DNA of 64,000 bases. It comes from Pyrinomonadaceae bacterium. GTDB taxonomy: Bacteria; Acidobacteriota; Blastocatellia; Pyrinomonadales; Pyrinomonadaceae. A program made the position numbers and the translations under genes. The stretch covers positions 1,054,001 through 1,118,000 of the forward strand of contig JANQRU010000004.1 of the NCBI GenBank assembly GCA_028284415.1, in the 5' to 3' direction. A model generated the notes under the pieces. The model was not told where the DNA came from and did not search any database. It saw nothing but the letters and a program-made list of their open reading frames with translations. Positions 8,199 through 18,510 of this stretch are shown in pieces (position 1 is the first letter of the stretch; each line of letters begins with the position of its first letter).

Positions 8199-10127
8199 TT
8201 ACAGAATCAACCTTTGATTTCCTGCCCGACGAGTAATCTTTTCACTATCAAAATACTCCAATAAAGGAATGGCATATTTTCTTGAAATACCTGCAATTTC
8301 TTTGAATTCAGGAACTCCTATTAATCGGTTTTCTGTTTCAGTATCGGCATAATTCTTAATCTTTTTAGTCAAAGTTTCGATAGATTCTTTTCTGAAGTAT
8401 AAATCTTCAGTAACCTTCAAAACTTCATTTGAGTTTACAAGAATTTGGAATATCTTACGGGCATTTTCAGAAGTGATTTTAGTTCCCCGAATAGCTTCAT
8501 TTAATGCATTTTCAAGTGTTGGAACTTGCAGATCTGCTTGTGTGTAAATTCTAGAAAGGTTTTCTTTAACTACTTTCTCTTCATTGGATAGTTCATGATT
8601 ATGCGAACTGGATTTAACCGTGTCTTTCTCAACTATAATTTTTTCTTCATCGCTCAAATAATCAAGCACAGTTTTAAATATATCTAACGAAATGTGAGCA
8701 GCGGTTTTTTCTCTCAAAGTTTCCCGCAAAATTCCTTTTGAAAGCGGTTCTAGTTCGTGATGATTTTCAATTTCTTTCAAGACCTGCTCTTTTAATTCGT
8801 CGAAAGGTGTTCGTGCAACATATAAATTTTCAGCTTTAATTACCGCTTTTTTTTCGATGTTTTCATTGATTGCATTTTGGAGTATTTCGATCCTCCAGCC
8901 TGTTCTGGCTTGGAGGTCATTTAAACTCAAACCCTTTTCAGATGCAGTTTCGAGAAATAATTTAAGCAATATACTTTTGTCATTTTCCTCTTCAGCTTTT
9001 AGTAAATTACTTAGATAATTTCTGAATTCATTTAACTCTTTTCTTCTACGTTTCTGAGCCTGAGCATCAATCACTTTTCCCCCAGCTATCGTAATTTGGG
9101 GTGAATACTGTCGCAAAATAAATCTTTCGGAAGGGATCGCAATGATCGGCATTTCAAGACGAATCTGAACAAAATTTTTTTCGCCTTGTTTTATTTCTCT
9201 CGACTCATTAAGAACTTCGATTCTTGCGAGTGCTTCGACCGTTCCGATATGTACCCGCACTCTTTGGCGGGATTTCAGGCTATGTTTAGAGTCTTTCAAA
9301 ACTTCAACTTCAGCATCAATGATCTGGGTTGAACGCAAAGTATTTGACTCAGCTAAAACCATTCCGCGTTCGATCTGATAGTAATCTATACCACCTAAAT
9401 TCACAGCTGTGCGTTTTCCCGCTTTAGCTCTTTCAACGTCTTTTCCGTGAGTCTGAACTCCTCTGACACGAACCTTTTTTCCGTTCGGAAGTAATTCCAT
9501 CTCGCTTCCTGTTTCAATTTCGCCCGTTGCGAGAGTTCCTGTAACTACTGTTCCAAAACCTTTAATGGAAAACGTTCGGTCAATCGGAAGGCGTGAGACA
9601 ATTTCATTTTTTCGGGTAGGAATCTGCGAAGCGGTTTCTGCTAAAACTTTTTTTAATTCATCAATGCCTTCACCAGTTTTCGATGACACAGCCAAAACAG
9701 GAGAATCTTCCAGAAAAGACCCTTCGACAAGTTCGGCAACATCAAGTTTTACGAGTTCCAGAAATTCCTCATCAACCAAATCTTTTTTGGTGAGAATAAT
9801 TAAACCTTGTTTTGTTTCTAAAAGTCTGCAAATCTCAAAATGCTCACGGGTTTGCGGCATCACACCTTCGTCTGCTGCAACGACCAATGCAACTAGATCA
9901 ATTCCGCTTGCCCCCGCTAACATATTTTTAACAAATTTCTCATGTCCCGGGACATCTACAAATCCAATTCTCACTTTGCCCAAATCAAGTTCTGCAAATC
10001 CCAGATCAATTGTAATTCCACGCTTTTTTTCTTCTGGAAGACGATCCGCATTAGTCCCCGTAAGTGCTTGCACAAGGGCAGTTTTTCCGTGATCTATATG
10101 TCCCGCTGTTCCAATAATTATGTCCAT
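8199..10127 (-). CDS. selB: Selenocysteine-specific elongation factor SelB
   Basis: SelB is a GTPase that brings Sec-tRNA to the ribosome at UGA codons marked by a SECIS hairpin. The G domain has the P-loop GHIDHGKT (residues 9-16), the G2 region [10 protein letters not shown], the G3 motif DVPGHE and the G4 motif TKKD. Beta-barrel domains follow, and the last third consists of winged-helix repeats for SECIS binding, ending [13 protein letters not shown]. The 642-residue length is normal. It implies a selenocysteine system, though selA, selC and selD are not in the window. The ATG directly follows the U-run of a terminator hairpin, with no Shine-Dalgarno sequence. Confidence 0.96.
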   Translation of the reverse strand: MDIIIGTAGHIDHGKTALVQALTGTNADRLPEEKKRGITIDLGFAELDLGKVRIGFVDVPGHEKFVKNMLAGASGIDLVALVVAADEGVMPQTREHFEICRLLETKQGLIILTKKDLVDEEFLELVKLDVAELVEGSFLEDSPVLAVSSKTGEGIDELKKVLAETASQIPTRKNEIVSRLPIDRTFSIKGFGTVVTGTLATGEIETGSEMELLPNGKKVRVRGVQTHGKDVERAKAGKRTAVNLGGIDYYQIERGMVLAESNTLRSTQIIDAEVEVLKDSKHSLKSRQRVRVHIGTVEALARIEVLNESREIKQGEKNFVQIRLEMPIIAIPSERFILRQYSPQITIAGGKVIDAQAQKRRRKELNEFRNYLSNLLKAEEENDKSILLKLFLETASEKGLSLNDLQARTGWRIEILQNAINENIEKKAVIKAENLYVARTPFDELKEQVLKEIENHHELEPLSKGILRETLREKTAAHISLDIFKTVLDYLSDEEKIIVEKDTVKSSSHNHELSNEEKVVKENLSRIYTQADLQVPTLENALNEAIRGTKITSENARKIFQILVNSNEVLKVTEDLYFRKESIETLTKKIKNYADTETENRLIGVPEFKEIAGISRKYAIPLLEYFDSEKITRRAGNQRLIL

Positions 10128-10134
10128 AAAAAAG

Positions 10135-10175
10135 AGATTCCAAGTTTAGCATTTAGCGAGCTAAACTTGGAATCT
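10135..10175 (-). terminator. Intrinsic terminator abutting the selB start codon
   Basis: A perfect 16-bp stem, AGATTCCAAGTTTAGC (10135-10150) with its complement at 10160-10175, is followed on the minus strand by CTTTTTT and then immediately by the selB ATG (10125-10127). It ends the upstream VWA transcript and may also gate read-through into selB. Confidence 0.88.
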
Positions 10176-10195
10176 ACAAGAAAATAAAAGAGAAA

Positions 10196-12412
10196 TTATT
10201 TGATAATTTCAAAATCTATCCAATTCGTTGCTACTCGGCGTTTTTTCTTCCTCACACGATTATCCGTAACAATTATTTGTAGAACATAACTTCCCGAGTC
10301 AAGATTTTTCCCGAGAGTCACTGCACCGATGGCTTTTATTCTCTCAAGGTCAGTTTGTCCTTTTGTATCAAGTAAACTTGGCTTTCCTTCAATCAATAAA
10401 TTTCCTTCACGGTATAGTCTTGCCCTGACTTGTAAATTTGTCGGGTTTGTTTTGGCATTGTAGATTATGTAGTCATAACGCAAGACTGTTCCCGGTCGAA
10501 AACGACGTAGAGCCGTATCAACATCAAATCCCAAATCATTGGATTCTTTGTTTGAAATCTTTTTCAATTCGTCAACCGTATAGTTATCAAGAATAATACT
10601 TGAGAGAGTCAGGCGGTTTTTTTTCAATTTTGGAACTTCAATAAATTGCGAGGCTGAACCTACCTTTGAAGTTATAGAGTCTCTTATAGCAACTCGAAAC
10701 TGATATGCACCAGCTTTTTTGATCGGAACAGTTAAATTATAGATAACGCCCTTTTCCAGAATTTTTCTGTATGTTTTTTCTCCGGCTCTGATCGTAAAGT
10801 TTTTTGCCGTTTCATCTATCGGTGTTCCGTTATCGCCAAAGGTCATCGCCAGAATATCAAAATCTGCTTTGTAGATTCCATCACTTTGTTTTTCAAATTT
10901 AAGAGTTTTTCCATCAATAAATACAAGCGAACGTATAAATTTACCGACCTTTGGATCATCAGCAAATACTGTGTTTAAGCTCAATGAAATATCATTGGCA
11001 CCAAATGGCGAAGTTAATGCCCCATAAATTTGCTGTCCGGGAGTTTTGTTGTTGTTAACGACTAATTCCTTGTCTGGAACACCAAAGAAACCACTGCGAT
11101 AACGAACATCTACATTTTCTCTTTTTACTTTAATTTCGACCTTGTTATATTTGGAGGTTTTAGGGTCAAAGGTTTCTTCATCCGGTTCATAGCCGATTAA
11201 GTAATAACCGCTTTGATCTTCTATGGCTTCTTCGATTGCATCTGCAAAAATGTTGCGATTTACAAACGGTAAACCTCCTGTTTCATATGCCAAAAAACGC
11301 AAACTTTGTTGAGAATCTCGAAACCTAGCTTCTCTGTCATCAATTGCTCTTATTGAAGACGAATCGAATATGTCCGTGACAGCTTCATCCGCACCTAATC
11401 CTAAAGGGTTTACTAAACCGCGTGGATCAAATGTGTAAATTACAACTGACGAGCGGTTAGCAACATCCGCAAGACGTTTTAACAGGTCAAAAATTCGTGT
11501 TGGTTGTCCGAATCCATTACGGGATTGTGTAGTTAAGGGAAAACCTTCTGAAAAAAACATTACAGCTTTTCTGCCCGGCAATTCTCTCATTCCGCGAATA
11601 ACGTAATTTAATCCGCCGAGCGTTCCGACCGAAAAGTTTTCATTGCGGAATTGTTCGATCTCTTTTAGAAACTCCTTCTCTGTGTCCGTCGCATCTGTTA
11701 CTGACTGATTGTTGATATTCTGTTCTGAGTCATTTCCATCGGGACTTGATTGGACTTGTTTACCGACGGATCTGAGGTCTTGTCTAAAACTTTGACGAAT
11801 AGGTTCATAAAAGTTAATTCCGCCTCTACCCTGCGGATTCCAGCGGATTTTATCAATCGCCATTAATAGCTGGCGTTTATCCGTCGTAAAAGATTGCAAA
11901 GCACCAATCCCACTTCCAGTTCGAACAATCGCAACTAAATCACCTTCTAACATACTTTCATTGATAAATTTTCTAAGGGATTGTCTAACTACGGGAACAC
12001 TCGCAAAAGACAAACCAAGATCATCAACGACAATTGCGTAAGTCCGACGGATTTTTTCAAGCTTTAACTTTGAAGGTGGAGGAGGGACACTATATTTATC
12101 TCTTTTTTTTCTGTCACTTGTTTTTTCTTTATTCGAGCCTGTTGTTTGCGGTTGAATATAAGAAAAGTTTGAAATGCTTTGCTTTTCGCCGTTTACGTAA
12201 ATTTCAAATTCTTCAGGCTTTAAGTCGGTAATTTGTTTACCTTTTTTATCGGTTACAACTACATCAAGTTGAACGAGCGTAGTTGAAATTTTAACAACTT
12301 CAGAATCCTCCTCGATTGGTGGAGTTGGGGCGGTTGTTGGAGTTTGTGTGAAAACGGTTTGGGTTAATGTGATTAGTCCCAGTATTAAAATAATAATAGC
12401 GTGTTTCTTCAT
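10196..12412 (-). CDS. Secreted VWA-domain protein (VWFA-related Acidobacterial type), copy 1
   Basis: The 738-residue protein has a signal peptide (about residues 1-22), a Pro/Thr spacer, then a beta-rich N-terminal part with the motif VVTDKKGKQITDLKPEEFEI. The VWA domain spans about residues 125-430, beginning at TYAIVVDDLGLSF, with the strand AVMFFSEGFPL and ending at the SGYYLIGYEP motif. A beta-rich C-terminal half of about 300 residues has IEVKVKRENVDVRYRSGFFG and a C-terminal ATNWIDFEI. The family is exported and of unknown function. It is a paralogue of the next gene and lies 68 bases downstream of it, so they are probably co-transcribed. Confidence 0.87.
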   Translation of the reverse strand: MKKHAIIILILGLITLTQTVFTQTPTTAPTPPIEEDSEVVKISTTLVQLDVVVTDKKGKQITDLKPEEFEIYVNGEKQSISNFSYIQPQTTGSNKEKTSDRKKRDKYSVPPPPSKLKLEKIRRTYAIVVDDLGLSFASVPVVRQSLRKFINESMLEGDLVAIVRTGSGIGALQSFTTDKRQLLMAIDKIRWNPQGRGGINFYEPIRQSFRQDLRSVGKQVQSSPDGNDSEQNINNQSVTDATDTEKEFLKEIEQFRNENFSVGTLGGLNYVIRGMRELPGRKAVMFFSEGFPLTTQSRNGFGQPTRIFDLLKRLADVANRSSVVIYTFDPRGLVNPLGLGADEAVTDIFDSSSIRAIDDREARFRDSQQSLRFLAYETGGLPFVNRNIFADAIEEAIEDQSGYYLIGYEPDEETFDPKTSKYNKVEIKVKRENVDVRYRSGFFGVPDKELVVNNNKTPGQQIYGALTSPFGANDISLSLNTVFADDPKVGKFIRSLVFIDGKTLKFEKQSDGIYKADFDILAMTFGDNGTPIDETAKNFTIRAGEKTYRKILEKGVIYNLTVPIKKAGAYQFRVAIRDSITSKVGSASQFIEVPKLKKNRLTLSSIILDNYTVDELKKISNKESNDLGFDVDTALRRFRPGTVLRYDYIIYNAKTNPTNLQVRARLYREGNLLIEGKPSLLDTKGQTDLERIKAIGAVTLGKNLDSGSYVLQIIVTDNRVRKKKRRVATNWIDFEIIK

Positions 12413-12480
12413 AAGTTTATCTTGTATTTGAGTTTTACCTTTGGAGAGAGAGTCAATTTTTATATATGGAGTAATGGGTT

Positions 12481-14607
12481 TTATTTAACGATTTCAAAGT
12501 CAATCCAATCAGTTGAAGATTTTTTGGTGATTTTGTCTCTGATAATTAATTGCAAAACGTAGTCTCCGATCTCTGCATTTTCGCTCAAACGGATAAAACC
12601 GTAATCTTTTATGCGAGACATATCGTTGTTTTGTGGTTCAATTTTAACACTAGTTTCTTTTGATTCAACTAACAATTTTCCGTCTTTGTACACTCTGAAT
12701 TGCGTAGTAAGATTCGGTTTTTGGGTTGATGAATTAATTTTTGCGTTATAGATATTGTAAGTATATGCAAAGGGTTCACCAGCCGTATATTGTCTGATTG
12801 AGGGGACACTTTTGACAAAAATAGGGGCAAATGCAGAGTTGATTTTTCGGTTTTGAGTGACAAAAGGTTTGCCTTGTTTTGTAATTCCTGTGGTTAACAA
12901 GCTAGATATATAGAAATTTCTTTTCTTCGATTTTCTTATTCTTACGAAATTACCTGCTGAGCCTATTCTTTTTGAGTTTTCATCACGAACGGCAATTCTA
13001 AAACTATAAAAACCGGATTTTTTAATTGGTATATCTGTTGAATAGTCAAGTCCGTTTTGTTTAACAATTTCGACTCCTCGCTTCGGTATTCGGATTGGAT
13101 AAGTTCGGTTAAATTCGCCTGCGACTCTGCTTTTTTCGTCCATTGCAACAGCGATGACATCCAGCACAACTTTTTTCATTCCTTTTACATCATCTACAAA
13201 AGTTAAATCTTCTCCCTTTATATGAAAAATAGCCCGAATGTAATTTCCCATCTGTGAATTGTTTTCTGTTATTGTCGTCAAATTAATATCAATTCCGCCT
13301 TCATTGAACGGGGCAACAATTGCTTGATAAAGCGGACTGGATGAATTTTTGAATTTGGGTGGGTTTTTCTTATTTTCTTGGCTGTAAAATCCACGGCGGG
13401 AAGATATCTCTAAATCATCACGTTTTAGTTTTACTTCAATATTGTGAAAATTTTTACCCTTAAAAATTTCTGAATCAGGCTGGTAACCAATGAGGTAGTA
13501 ACCTGTTTCTTTTTCTAAGACATCTCTAAATACTGGATCAAGAAAATTTTTATTGTTGAAAAATTCTCCTCCTGTTTCTTTGGCTAGAAGTGCTAAACCT
13601 TGATTTACTCTCGTAGAATATGACGCCCTTGCATTTCTTAAAGCCGAAGTATTTCCCGGTAAAACATCATCTTCAGCAGAAATAAATCCTGGAGCAGTTA
13701 AACCTCTGGAATTCATCGTGTACAGAACAACTGAGGAACGAAGGGCGGCATCAGCAATTCTTTTATGCACAGCTAATTGAGCAGAATAAAAGCTACTTTT
13801 AGGAAAAGGCAGTGTATTACAGTCTGATATAAAGAAAATAATTTTTCTTTGCGGAATTGATTTTAGGCGTTCAATTGCTAAGGTTAAGACACTGGAGGCA
13901 TTGATAGTTCGATTGTAATTATCAAAATCTGTGACCTCTTCTAGAAATTCCTTCGTTTGTTCATTTTCAAATGTTCTAGCACCCTCGCCTGTAACTTTAA
14001 TAGTTGAAGTATCCCGGGCTGGATCAAGTGGAGTTCTGTACAGAGGAAACCATCTAAGCTTATTAGCAATTCGCCTCAGCACTTCTTTGTTGGAAGTGTA
14101 CATTTGGAATAAATTACCTCTGCTTCTTGTTCCATAAATCGCTACTCTGTCGCTGGGGAGCATATCATTTTTGATGAATTTCTTTATACTATCGCGGGCA
14201 TTCGCCAGACCGATCGAAGTACTACAACCATTATCAACTACAAATGTGACAAGTCTGCCTGACGTTGATTGGGGAGTGAAAGGTGGAGGAGGTATAGCTT
14301 TTTTATTTCTCTTTTTTTTATTTATTACAGAGTTAGGATTTTTCCCATCCATGTATGAGAAATTGGTTATTTTCTGCAATTGCCCATCTTGATAAACCTC
14401 AAAATCATCCGGAGTTAAATCCTTTACCTGATTGCCTTTTTTGTCTAAAACTAGAGCATCAATCAAAACCAATTTTGAACTAATGCGGATTATTTCGTCG
14501 CTTTCGGGAGTCGGCGTAGGTGTTGGGGCGGTTTTTTCCTGCGCAAGACTAGAAAGTGCAAATATAATGACAAACAAAAAAACAGAGATAGATGGAAGAT
14601 AACGCAT
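12481..14607 (-). CDS. Secreted VWA-domain protein (VWFA-related Acidobacterial type), copy 2
   Basis: The 708-residue protein has the same layout as its downstream neighbour: signal peptide, VLDKKGNQVKDLTPDDFEV leader, VWA domain from about residue 115 (TFVVDNGCSTSIG) with IIFFISDCNTLPF, then ETGYYLIGYQPDSE, a beta-rich second half and STDWIDFEIVK at the end. The shared C-terminal WIDFEI and many aligned motifs show tandem duplication followed by strong divergence. It is the first gene of the pair; an intrinsic terminator separates it from the sigma-54 activator gene upstream. Confidence 0.87.
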   Translation of the reverse strand: MRYLPSISVFLFVIIFALSSLAQEKTAPTPTPTPESDEIIRISSKLVLIDALVLDKKGNQVKDLTPDDFEVYQDGQLQKITNFSYMDGKNPNSVINKKKRNKKAIPPPPFTPQSTSGRLVTFVVDNGCSTSIGLANARDSIKKFIKNDMLPSDRVAIYGTRSRGNLFQMYTSNKEVLRRIANKLRWFPLYRTPLDPARDTSTIKVTGEGARTFENEQTKEFLEEVTDFDNYNRTINASSVLTLAIERLKSIPQRKIIFFISDCNTLPFPKSSFYSAQLAVHKRIADAALRSSVVLYTMNSRGLTAPGFISAEDDVLPGNTSALRNARASYSTRVNQGLALLAKETGGEFFNNKNFLDPVFRDVLEKETGYYLIGYQPDSEIFKGKNFHNIEVKLKRDDLEISSRRGFYSQENKKNPPKFKNSSSPLYQAIVAPFNEGGIDINLTTITENNSQMGNYIRAIFHIKGEDLTFVDDVKGMKKVVLDVIAVAMDEKSRVAGEFNRTYPIRIPKRGVEIVKQNGLDYSTDIPIKKSGFYSFRIAVRDENSKRIGSAGNFVRIRKSKKRNFYISSLLTTGITKQGKPFVTQNRKINSAFAPIFVKSVPSIRQYTAGEPFAYTYNIYNAKINSSTQKPNLTTQFRVYKDGKLLVESKETSVKIEPQNNDMSRIKDYGFIRLSENAEIGDYVLQLIIRDKITKKSSTDWIDFEIVK

Positions 14608-14753
14608 TTTAAAAACTCCTGCTCAATTGAAAAACGAAAACATGAATATAATCAAATTATAAGGATATTGTAACGTCGAGAGTAGTTTTTGTCACTAAAT
14701 TTATTTTTTGATGAGTAAATGAACAGAACTAGATATCAGAAAAATTAGTTCAT

Positions 14754-14789
14754 AAAAGGAGTGCAAGCAAGGATGCTTGCACTCCTTTT
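14754..14789 (-). terminator. Intrinsic terminator
   Basis: A perfect 16-bp stem, AAAAGGAGTGCAAGCA (14754-14769) with its complement (14774-14789), has the 4-nt loop AGGA. It lies about 40 bases past the stop codon of the sigma-54 activator gene on the same strand. Confidence 0.9.
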
Positions 14790-14830
14790 CAAAATTTAAT
14801 TTAGTTCACATACTTATTTGAGTTTACTTT

Positions 14831-16981
14831 CTATTTATCATTTTTAGAATCGTATTGATTGAGCTTTCGATAGAGGGTTTTTCTGCCAATATTTAATAGA
14901 CGTGAAGCCTGGGATTTATCGCCGCTGGTATAATCCAGTGTAGCTATAATTACCTTTTCTTCGACCTCATTCATAGCTGATGGAAGTTCGATTTCAATGC
15001 CGATCGAACGTCCTTCGCTGGCGGCTTTAGCTCTTTCTTCTCTGGCTTGGGCGTTCATTTCAAAAGCCTTTTTGCTAATTGCAATTGGTAAATCTTCAAG
15101 TTCGATTTGTCTTCCCGAAGCGATGATTATGGCACGTTCGATCGCGTTTTCTAGTTCACGTACATTACCTGACCATTTGTAATTTACCATCGCTCGCAAT
15201 GCTTCTTTGGAAATACCGGAAACAAAACGTCCCGATTTTTCTTTGTACATTTCTAAAAAGTGAAAAACAAGCAAATGTATATCTTCTGGACGCTCTCGCA
15301 ATGGAGGGATTTCGATTGGAAAAACAGACAAACGATAGTACAGGTCTTTACGAAACTTTTCTTTTTCAATGGCTTTTTCCAAATCTACATTGGAAGCAGC
15401 AATCACACGGACATCAACCTTGATCGTTTTATTTCCGCCGATTCGCATAAATTCGCCTTCTTGCAGAACTCGCAGCAATTTGACTTGGGCGGGAAGACTC
15501 ATTTCTCCGATCTCGTCTAGGAAAAGAGTTCCACCATTAGCCTCTTCAAAACGTCCCTTTCGCATTGTACGAGCATCTGTAAATGCTCCTTTTTCGTGTC
15601 CAAAAAGTTCAGATTCGAGCAGGCTTTCAGGGATTGCTCCACAATTTATTTTGACGTAAGGTTTGTCTTCGCGTCCCGAATTATAGTGAATCAGATTAGC
15701 GATTAATTCTTTTCCTGTGCCGCTTTCGCCTTGTACCAGAACGGTTGTATTTGTGTCAGCAACGTTTAAGGCTAATTCAACGGCTCGGCGTATGTTTGGA
15801 GCTTGACCGATTATTTGGCTCGTATTTCGCTCATGCAATTCGGATTTCAAACGCATTACTTCCGCTGAAAGTTGGTCTCGTTCGAGTGCTGTTCCAATTT
15901 GGTCGGCGATACCTTCAACCAATGCAACGTCGTGTTCGTCAAAGCCGTTTTCTAATTCTTCACTCCAAACAAATCCGAGTAGTCCGAATGCCTGTCCACC
16001 AACTCTAACAGGAGAAACCAGTGCGGCTTTTCCGTTAAACTGTGAATTGAAAAATACGCGAACGGTCAAAGGTAGTTCCGAGTCAATCAAACGTAAGGTT
16101 TTGCCTTCTTTAAGTATGTCTCCAAGGGCAGGGAAGGGTTCTAGATCGAGCGATTGATTGTGTTCTTCAATCATTTGCAAAACCTTGTTTGGCTTGATTC
16201 CTTTCCCCATTTTAAATGCGGCTAGCGAGATTTTTTTCTCTGATTGATCTAAAACTCCCAAAGCACCATAATCTGCACCAACAAGTCCGATGGCTCGTTC
16301 AAGCACTTTTGAGGAAACTATTTTGAAGTCCGAGTGGGAATTAAGTGTGTTTGCAATTTCCAAAAGAGCATTGGTTCTTTTAGTTTCCTGCTCCTGTGTT
16401 ACATAAAGGCTCGTGTATTGATACCCGATGGCAAGCTGGCTTGCGATAGATTCGAGAAAAGTTATTTCTTCTTCGAGCCATTTTCTAGGTTTTTTTGTGT
16501 CGTGAAGTCCTAAAAGCCCTATCACCTTTTCATTTAAGATGATTGGTAATACAAGCAGAGAACGTGTTTCGAGAGCTTTCGCCAAAAACCTGACCTTAGC
16601 GTCTTTTGCCTTTGAAGTATCGTTAACGATTATTGGTTTTGTTAGATCAAAATACTCTGAAAGCTTCTGTGCATCTATCGGAATTCTTGTTCCCACACTG
16701 ACAGGAATATCATCGGATGCACGCCATTCGTGGCTTATGCTGAGTTCATTATCTTCTGTAAGTTGAATGAGATCGCATCTGTCCGCTTTCATCATTCGCC
16801 CGAGTTCAGAAACCACTACATTTAAGAATCTTTCTAGTTCGATGTTAGTGGGCAGGTCTTTAGCAAGCCGGTCAATAATGGCTTCTCTCGCTTCATGCAT
16901 ACTAATTTTGCGTTCAAGCGAGAGTTCTTCTGTAGAATCTTCGAAATCTTCGATTTCAATCGTGGTAAGTTGTTTAGGCAT
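14831..16981 (-). CDS. Sigma-54 dependent activator with two GAF domains
   Basis: This bacterial enhancer-binding protein should remodel sigma-54 RNA polymerase at distant promoters using ATP. With the start at ATG 16979-16981 it has 716 residues; an upstream TTG frame lacks support. Two GAF sensor domains span about residues 45-195 and 205-370. The AAA+ domain (about 385-625) has Walker A GESGTGKE (418-425), a GAFTDA loop at 465-470 in place of GAFTGA, Walker B FLDEIGE and arginine fingers in RKDLYYRL. A Fis-type HTH ends the protein ([17 protein letters not shown]). The GAF ligand is unknown. No response-regulator receiver domain is present. Confidence 0.93.
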   Translation of the reverse strand: MPKQLTTIEIEDFEDSTEELSLERKISMHEAREAIIDRLAKDLPTNIELERFLNVVVSELGRMMKADRCDLIQLTEDNELSISHEWRASDDIPVSVGTRIPIDAQKLSEYFDLTKPIIVNDTSKAKDAKVRFLAKALETRSLLVLPIILNEKVIGLLGLHDTKKPRKWLEEEITFLESIASQLAIGYQYTSLYVTQEQETKRTNALLEIANTLNSHSDFKIVSSKVLERAIGLVGADYGALGVLDQSEKKISLAAFKMGKGIKPNKVLQMIEEHNQSLDLEPFPALGDILKEGKTLRLIDSELPLTVRVFFNSQFNGKAALVSPVRVGGQAFGLLGFVWSEELENGFDEHDVALVEGIADQIGTALERDQLSAEVMRLKSELHERNTSQIIGQAPNIRRAVELALNVADTNTTVLVQGESGTGKELIANLIHYNSGREDKPYVKINCGAIPESLLESELFGHEKGAFTDARTMRKGRFEEANGGTLFLDEIGEMSLPAQVKLLRVLQEGEFMRIGGNKTIKVDVRVIAASNVDLEKAIEKEKFRKDLYYRLSVFPIEIPPLRERPEDIHLLVFHFLEMYKEKSGRFVSGISKEALRAMVNYKWSGNVRELENAIERAIIIASGRQIELEDLPIAISKKAFEMNAQAREERAKAASEGRSIGIEIELPSAMNEVEEKVIIATLDYTSGDKSQASRLLNIGRKTLYRKLNQYDSKNDK

Positions 16982-17115
16982 AAAACTTTGTAGGTAGGAG
17001 AAAAGGGGTTCAAACAGGACTATATTAGTTTTCGCCTTTTTAGAGAAGAATGTCAAGTTGACACAGAGGAAGTTTCTTGTGTGTTATTAAGGCACAAAAG
17101 CAAAACATTAATTAA

Positions 17116-17152
17116 AAAGGGCTGAATACTAAAAAATAGTATTCAGCCCTTT
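17116..17152 (-). terminator. Intrinsic terminator
   Basis: A perfect 16-bp stem, AAAGGGCTGAATACTA (17116-17131) with 17137-17152, has a loop of five A. It lies just past the stop codon of the TPR lipoprotein gene on the minus strand and is followed by T-rich sequence. Confidence 0.92.
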
Positions 17153-17170
17153 CATAAATTTTCTAGAAGT

Positions 17171-17989
17171 TTACTTTTTATTCTGAAGAGTTTTTGCTTT
17201 CTTCTTCGCTCCGAAATCTACACGTTTGCGACCTGCTTTGGCTTGTTCAAGTAAATCTTCTGCTCTGGTGTTTTGTTCATCCAAATCAATTGCTTTATTT
17301 AATTGTTTGATAGCTTCAGGATATTTAGCAAGTTTGATTAGAACCGCACCAAGCTCTGTGCGATATAAAGTATCTTCATCATTTAACTTAACTGCTTTTT
17401 CCAAAGCCTTGCGAGCATCCTGATCCTCAAAAAGCTTTACGTAAGCACGCCCCAAGTTAAAATGTGCCGCCGCATCTTTAGGGTTTTTTCTGATGAATTT
17501 TTTATATGTTTTAACGGCATTTTCAAACGCGAGTTCGGAAGGTTTCTTTTCAGGCTTTTTACTTTTTCGTTTCTTTTTGGGAGTCGGACTCGGGTCTGTT
17601 TCAAGAGTTCCTGTTTCTACAGTTTTCTCTTTTTCACTCTCTTCTAAAGCAAGTGCAACACCCAGTTTGAAGTGAGCTTCGGCTAAATCAGGGTTTAATT
17701 CAACAGCCTGTTTAAAGGCATCTATCGCCATTTCGTTTTTATTTTCATCGAAATACTCAGTTCCTTTTTTTAATGCTTCATCCGCATCTTCAAATTTGGG
17801 AACTTCTTCCTCTTCAGGCTCTTCTTTTTGATTGATGTTGGTATTAGAGTTTTGCCCGTTTGTATTTTGAGCATTTTCGTTTGCTGTTACATTTGAATTA
17901 TCTGCGGTATTTTCATTTTTCGCGGCTTCTGTTCCGCAAGCTAACTGCCAGATTATTATTAATAACAAAATTGAATAATACTTTTTCAT
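17171..17989 (-). CDS. TPR-repeat lipoprotein
   Basis: The start at ATG 17987-17989 gives a short signal sequence with a lipobox (IIWQLAC), so Cys19 is the likely lipidated residue. An Asn/Glu-rich linker follows. At least four tetratricopeptide repeats are visible, such as AIDAFKQAVELNPDLAEAHF, AAAHFNLGRAYVKLF and AIKQLNKAIDLDEQNTRAED, split by a Lys/Pro-rich insert. TPR domains mediate protein contacts, so this is probably an envelope scaffold. It follows the HIT gene by 23 bases and should share its transcript. Confidence 0.87.
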   Translation of the reverse strand: MKKYYSILLLIIIWQLACGTEAAKNENTADNSNVTANENAQNTNGQNSNTNINQKEEPEEEEVPKFEDADEALKKGTEYFDENKNEMAIDAFKQAVELNPDLAEAHFKLGVALALEESEKEKTVETGTLETDPSPTPKKKRKSKKPEKKPSELAFENAVKTYKKFIRKNPKDAAAHFNLGRAYVKLFEDQDARKALEKAVKLNDEDTLYRTELGAVLIKLAKYPEAIKQLNKAIDLDEQNTRAEDLLEQAKAGRKRVDFGAKKKAKTLQNKK

Positions 17990-18012
17990 AAACTTATTTA
18001 AAAACAAATAGT

Positions 18013-18360
18013 TTATCCCGGGGGAAAGATAAATTGTCTTCCTCCTAAAAGATGTACGTGTAGATGAAAAACTGTCTGTCCGCCATCTCTGTTTGTATTA
18101 ATGACCGTTCTGTAACCTTTCTCTGCAAAACCTTTTTCGCGGGCAATTTCTGCCGCCTTTAATAGAAGATGTCCGAGCGTTTCTTTATGTTGCTCCTGAG
18201 CTTCATCCATCGAAGTAAAATGCTTTTTCGGGATGATTAAAATATGCGTTGGAGCTTGCGGACTTATATCATTAAAAGCCACACAAGCATCGTCTTCATA
18301 AACGAATTCAGACGGAACTTCACCCACAACAATTTTGCAAAAAATACAATCTTCGTTCAT
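18013..18360 (-). CDS. HIT-family purine nucleotide phosphoramidase
   Basis: The protein of 115 residues has the HIT fold: N-terminal zinc-type CIFCKIVVGEVPSEFVYED and the histidine triad HLHVHLLGG near the C-terminus. HinT-type enzymes hydrolyse AMP-lysine or adenosine phosphoramidates in the cytosol. ATG 18358-18360 (MNEDCIFC) is chosen over a TTG four codons upstream. The final GRQFIFPPG is typical of bacterial HinT. It lies directly upstream of the TPR lipoprotein gene. Confidence 0.94.
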   Translation of the reverse strand: MNEDCIFCKIVVGEVPSEFVYEDDACVAFNDISPQAPTHILIIPKKHFTSMDEAQEQHKETLGHLLLKAAEIAREKGFAEKGYRTVINTNRDGGQTVFHLHVHLLGGRQFIFPPG

Positions 18361-18510
18361 AGGAATATACAATTAAAGCATAAAAGCCCAATTTATTGAA
18401 ACAAATTTACCAATTTCGGAGAAATAAAAGTGTACTATTATCCTTTTTAAAGCCAATTATTATAAAATGATTTACCTTTCTGATTTTCCGTTTATAATAT
18501 ATAAAATTTT

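Noticed and set aside
15199..16008. Several plus-strand open frames inside the sigma-54 activator gene
   Set aside because: They are frame shadows of a clear protein with all motifs on the minus strand.
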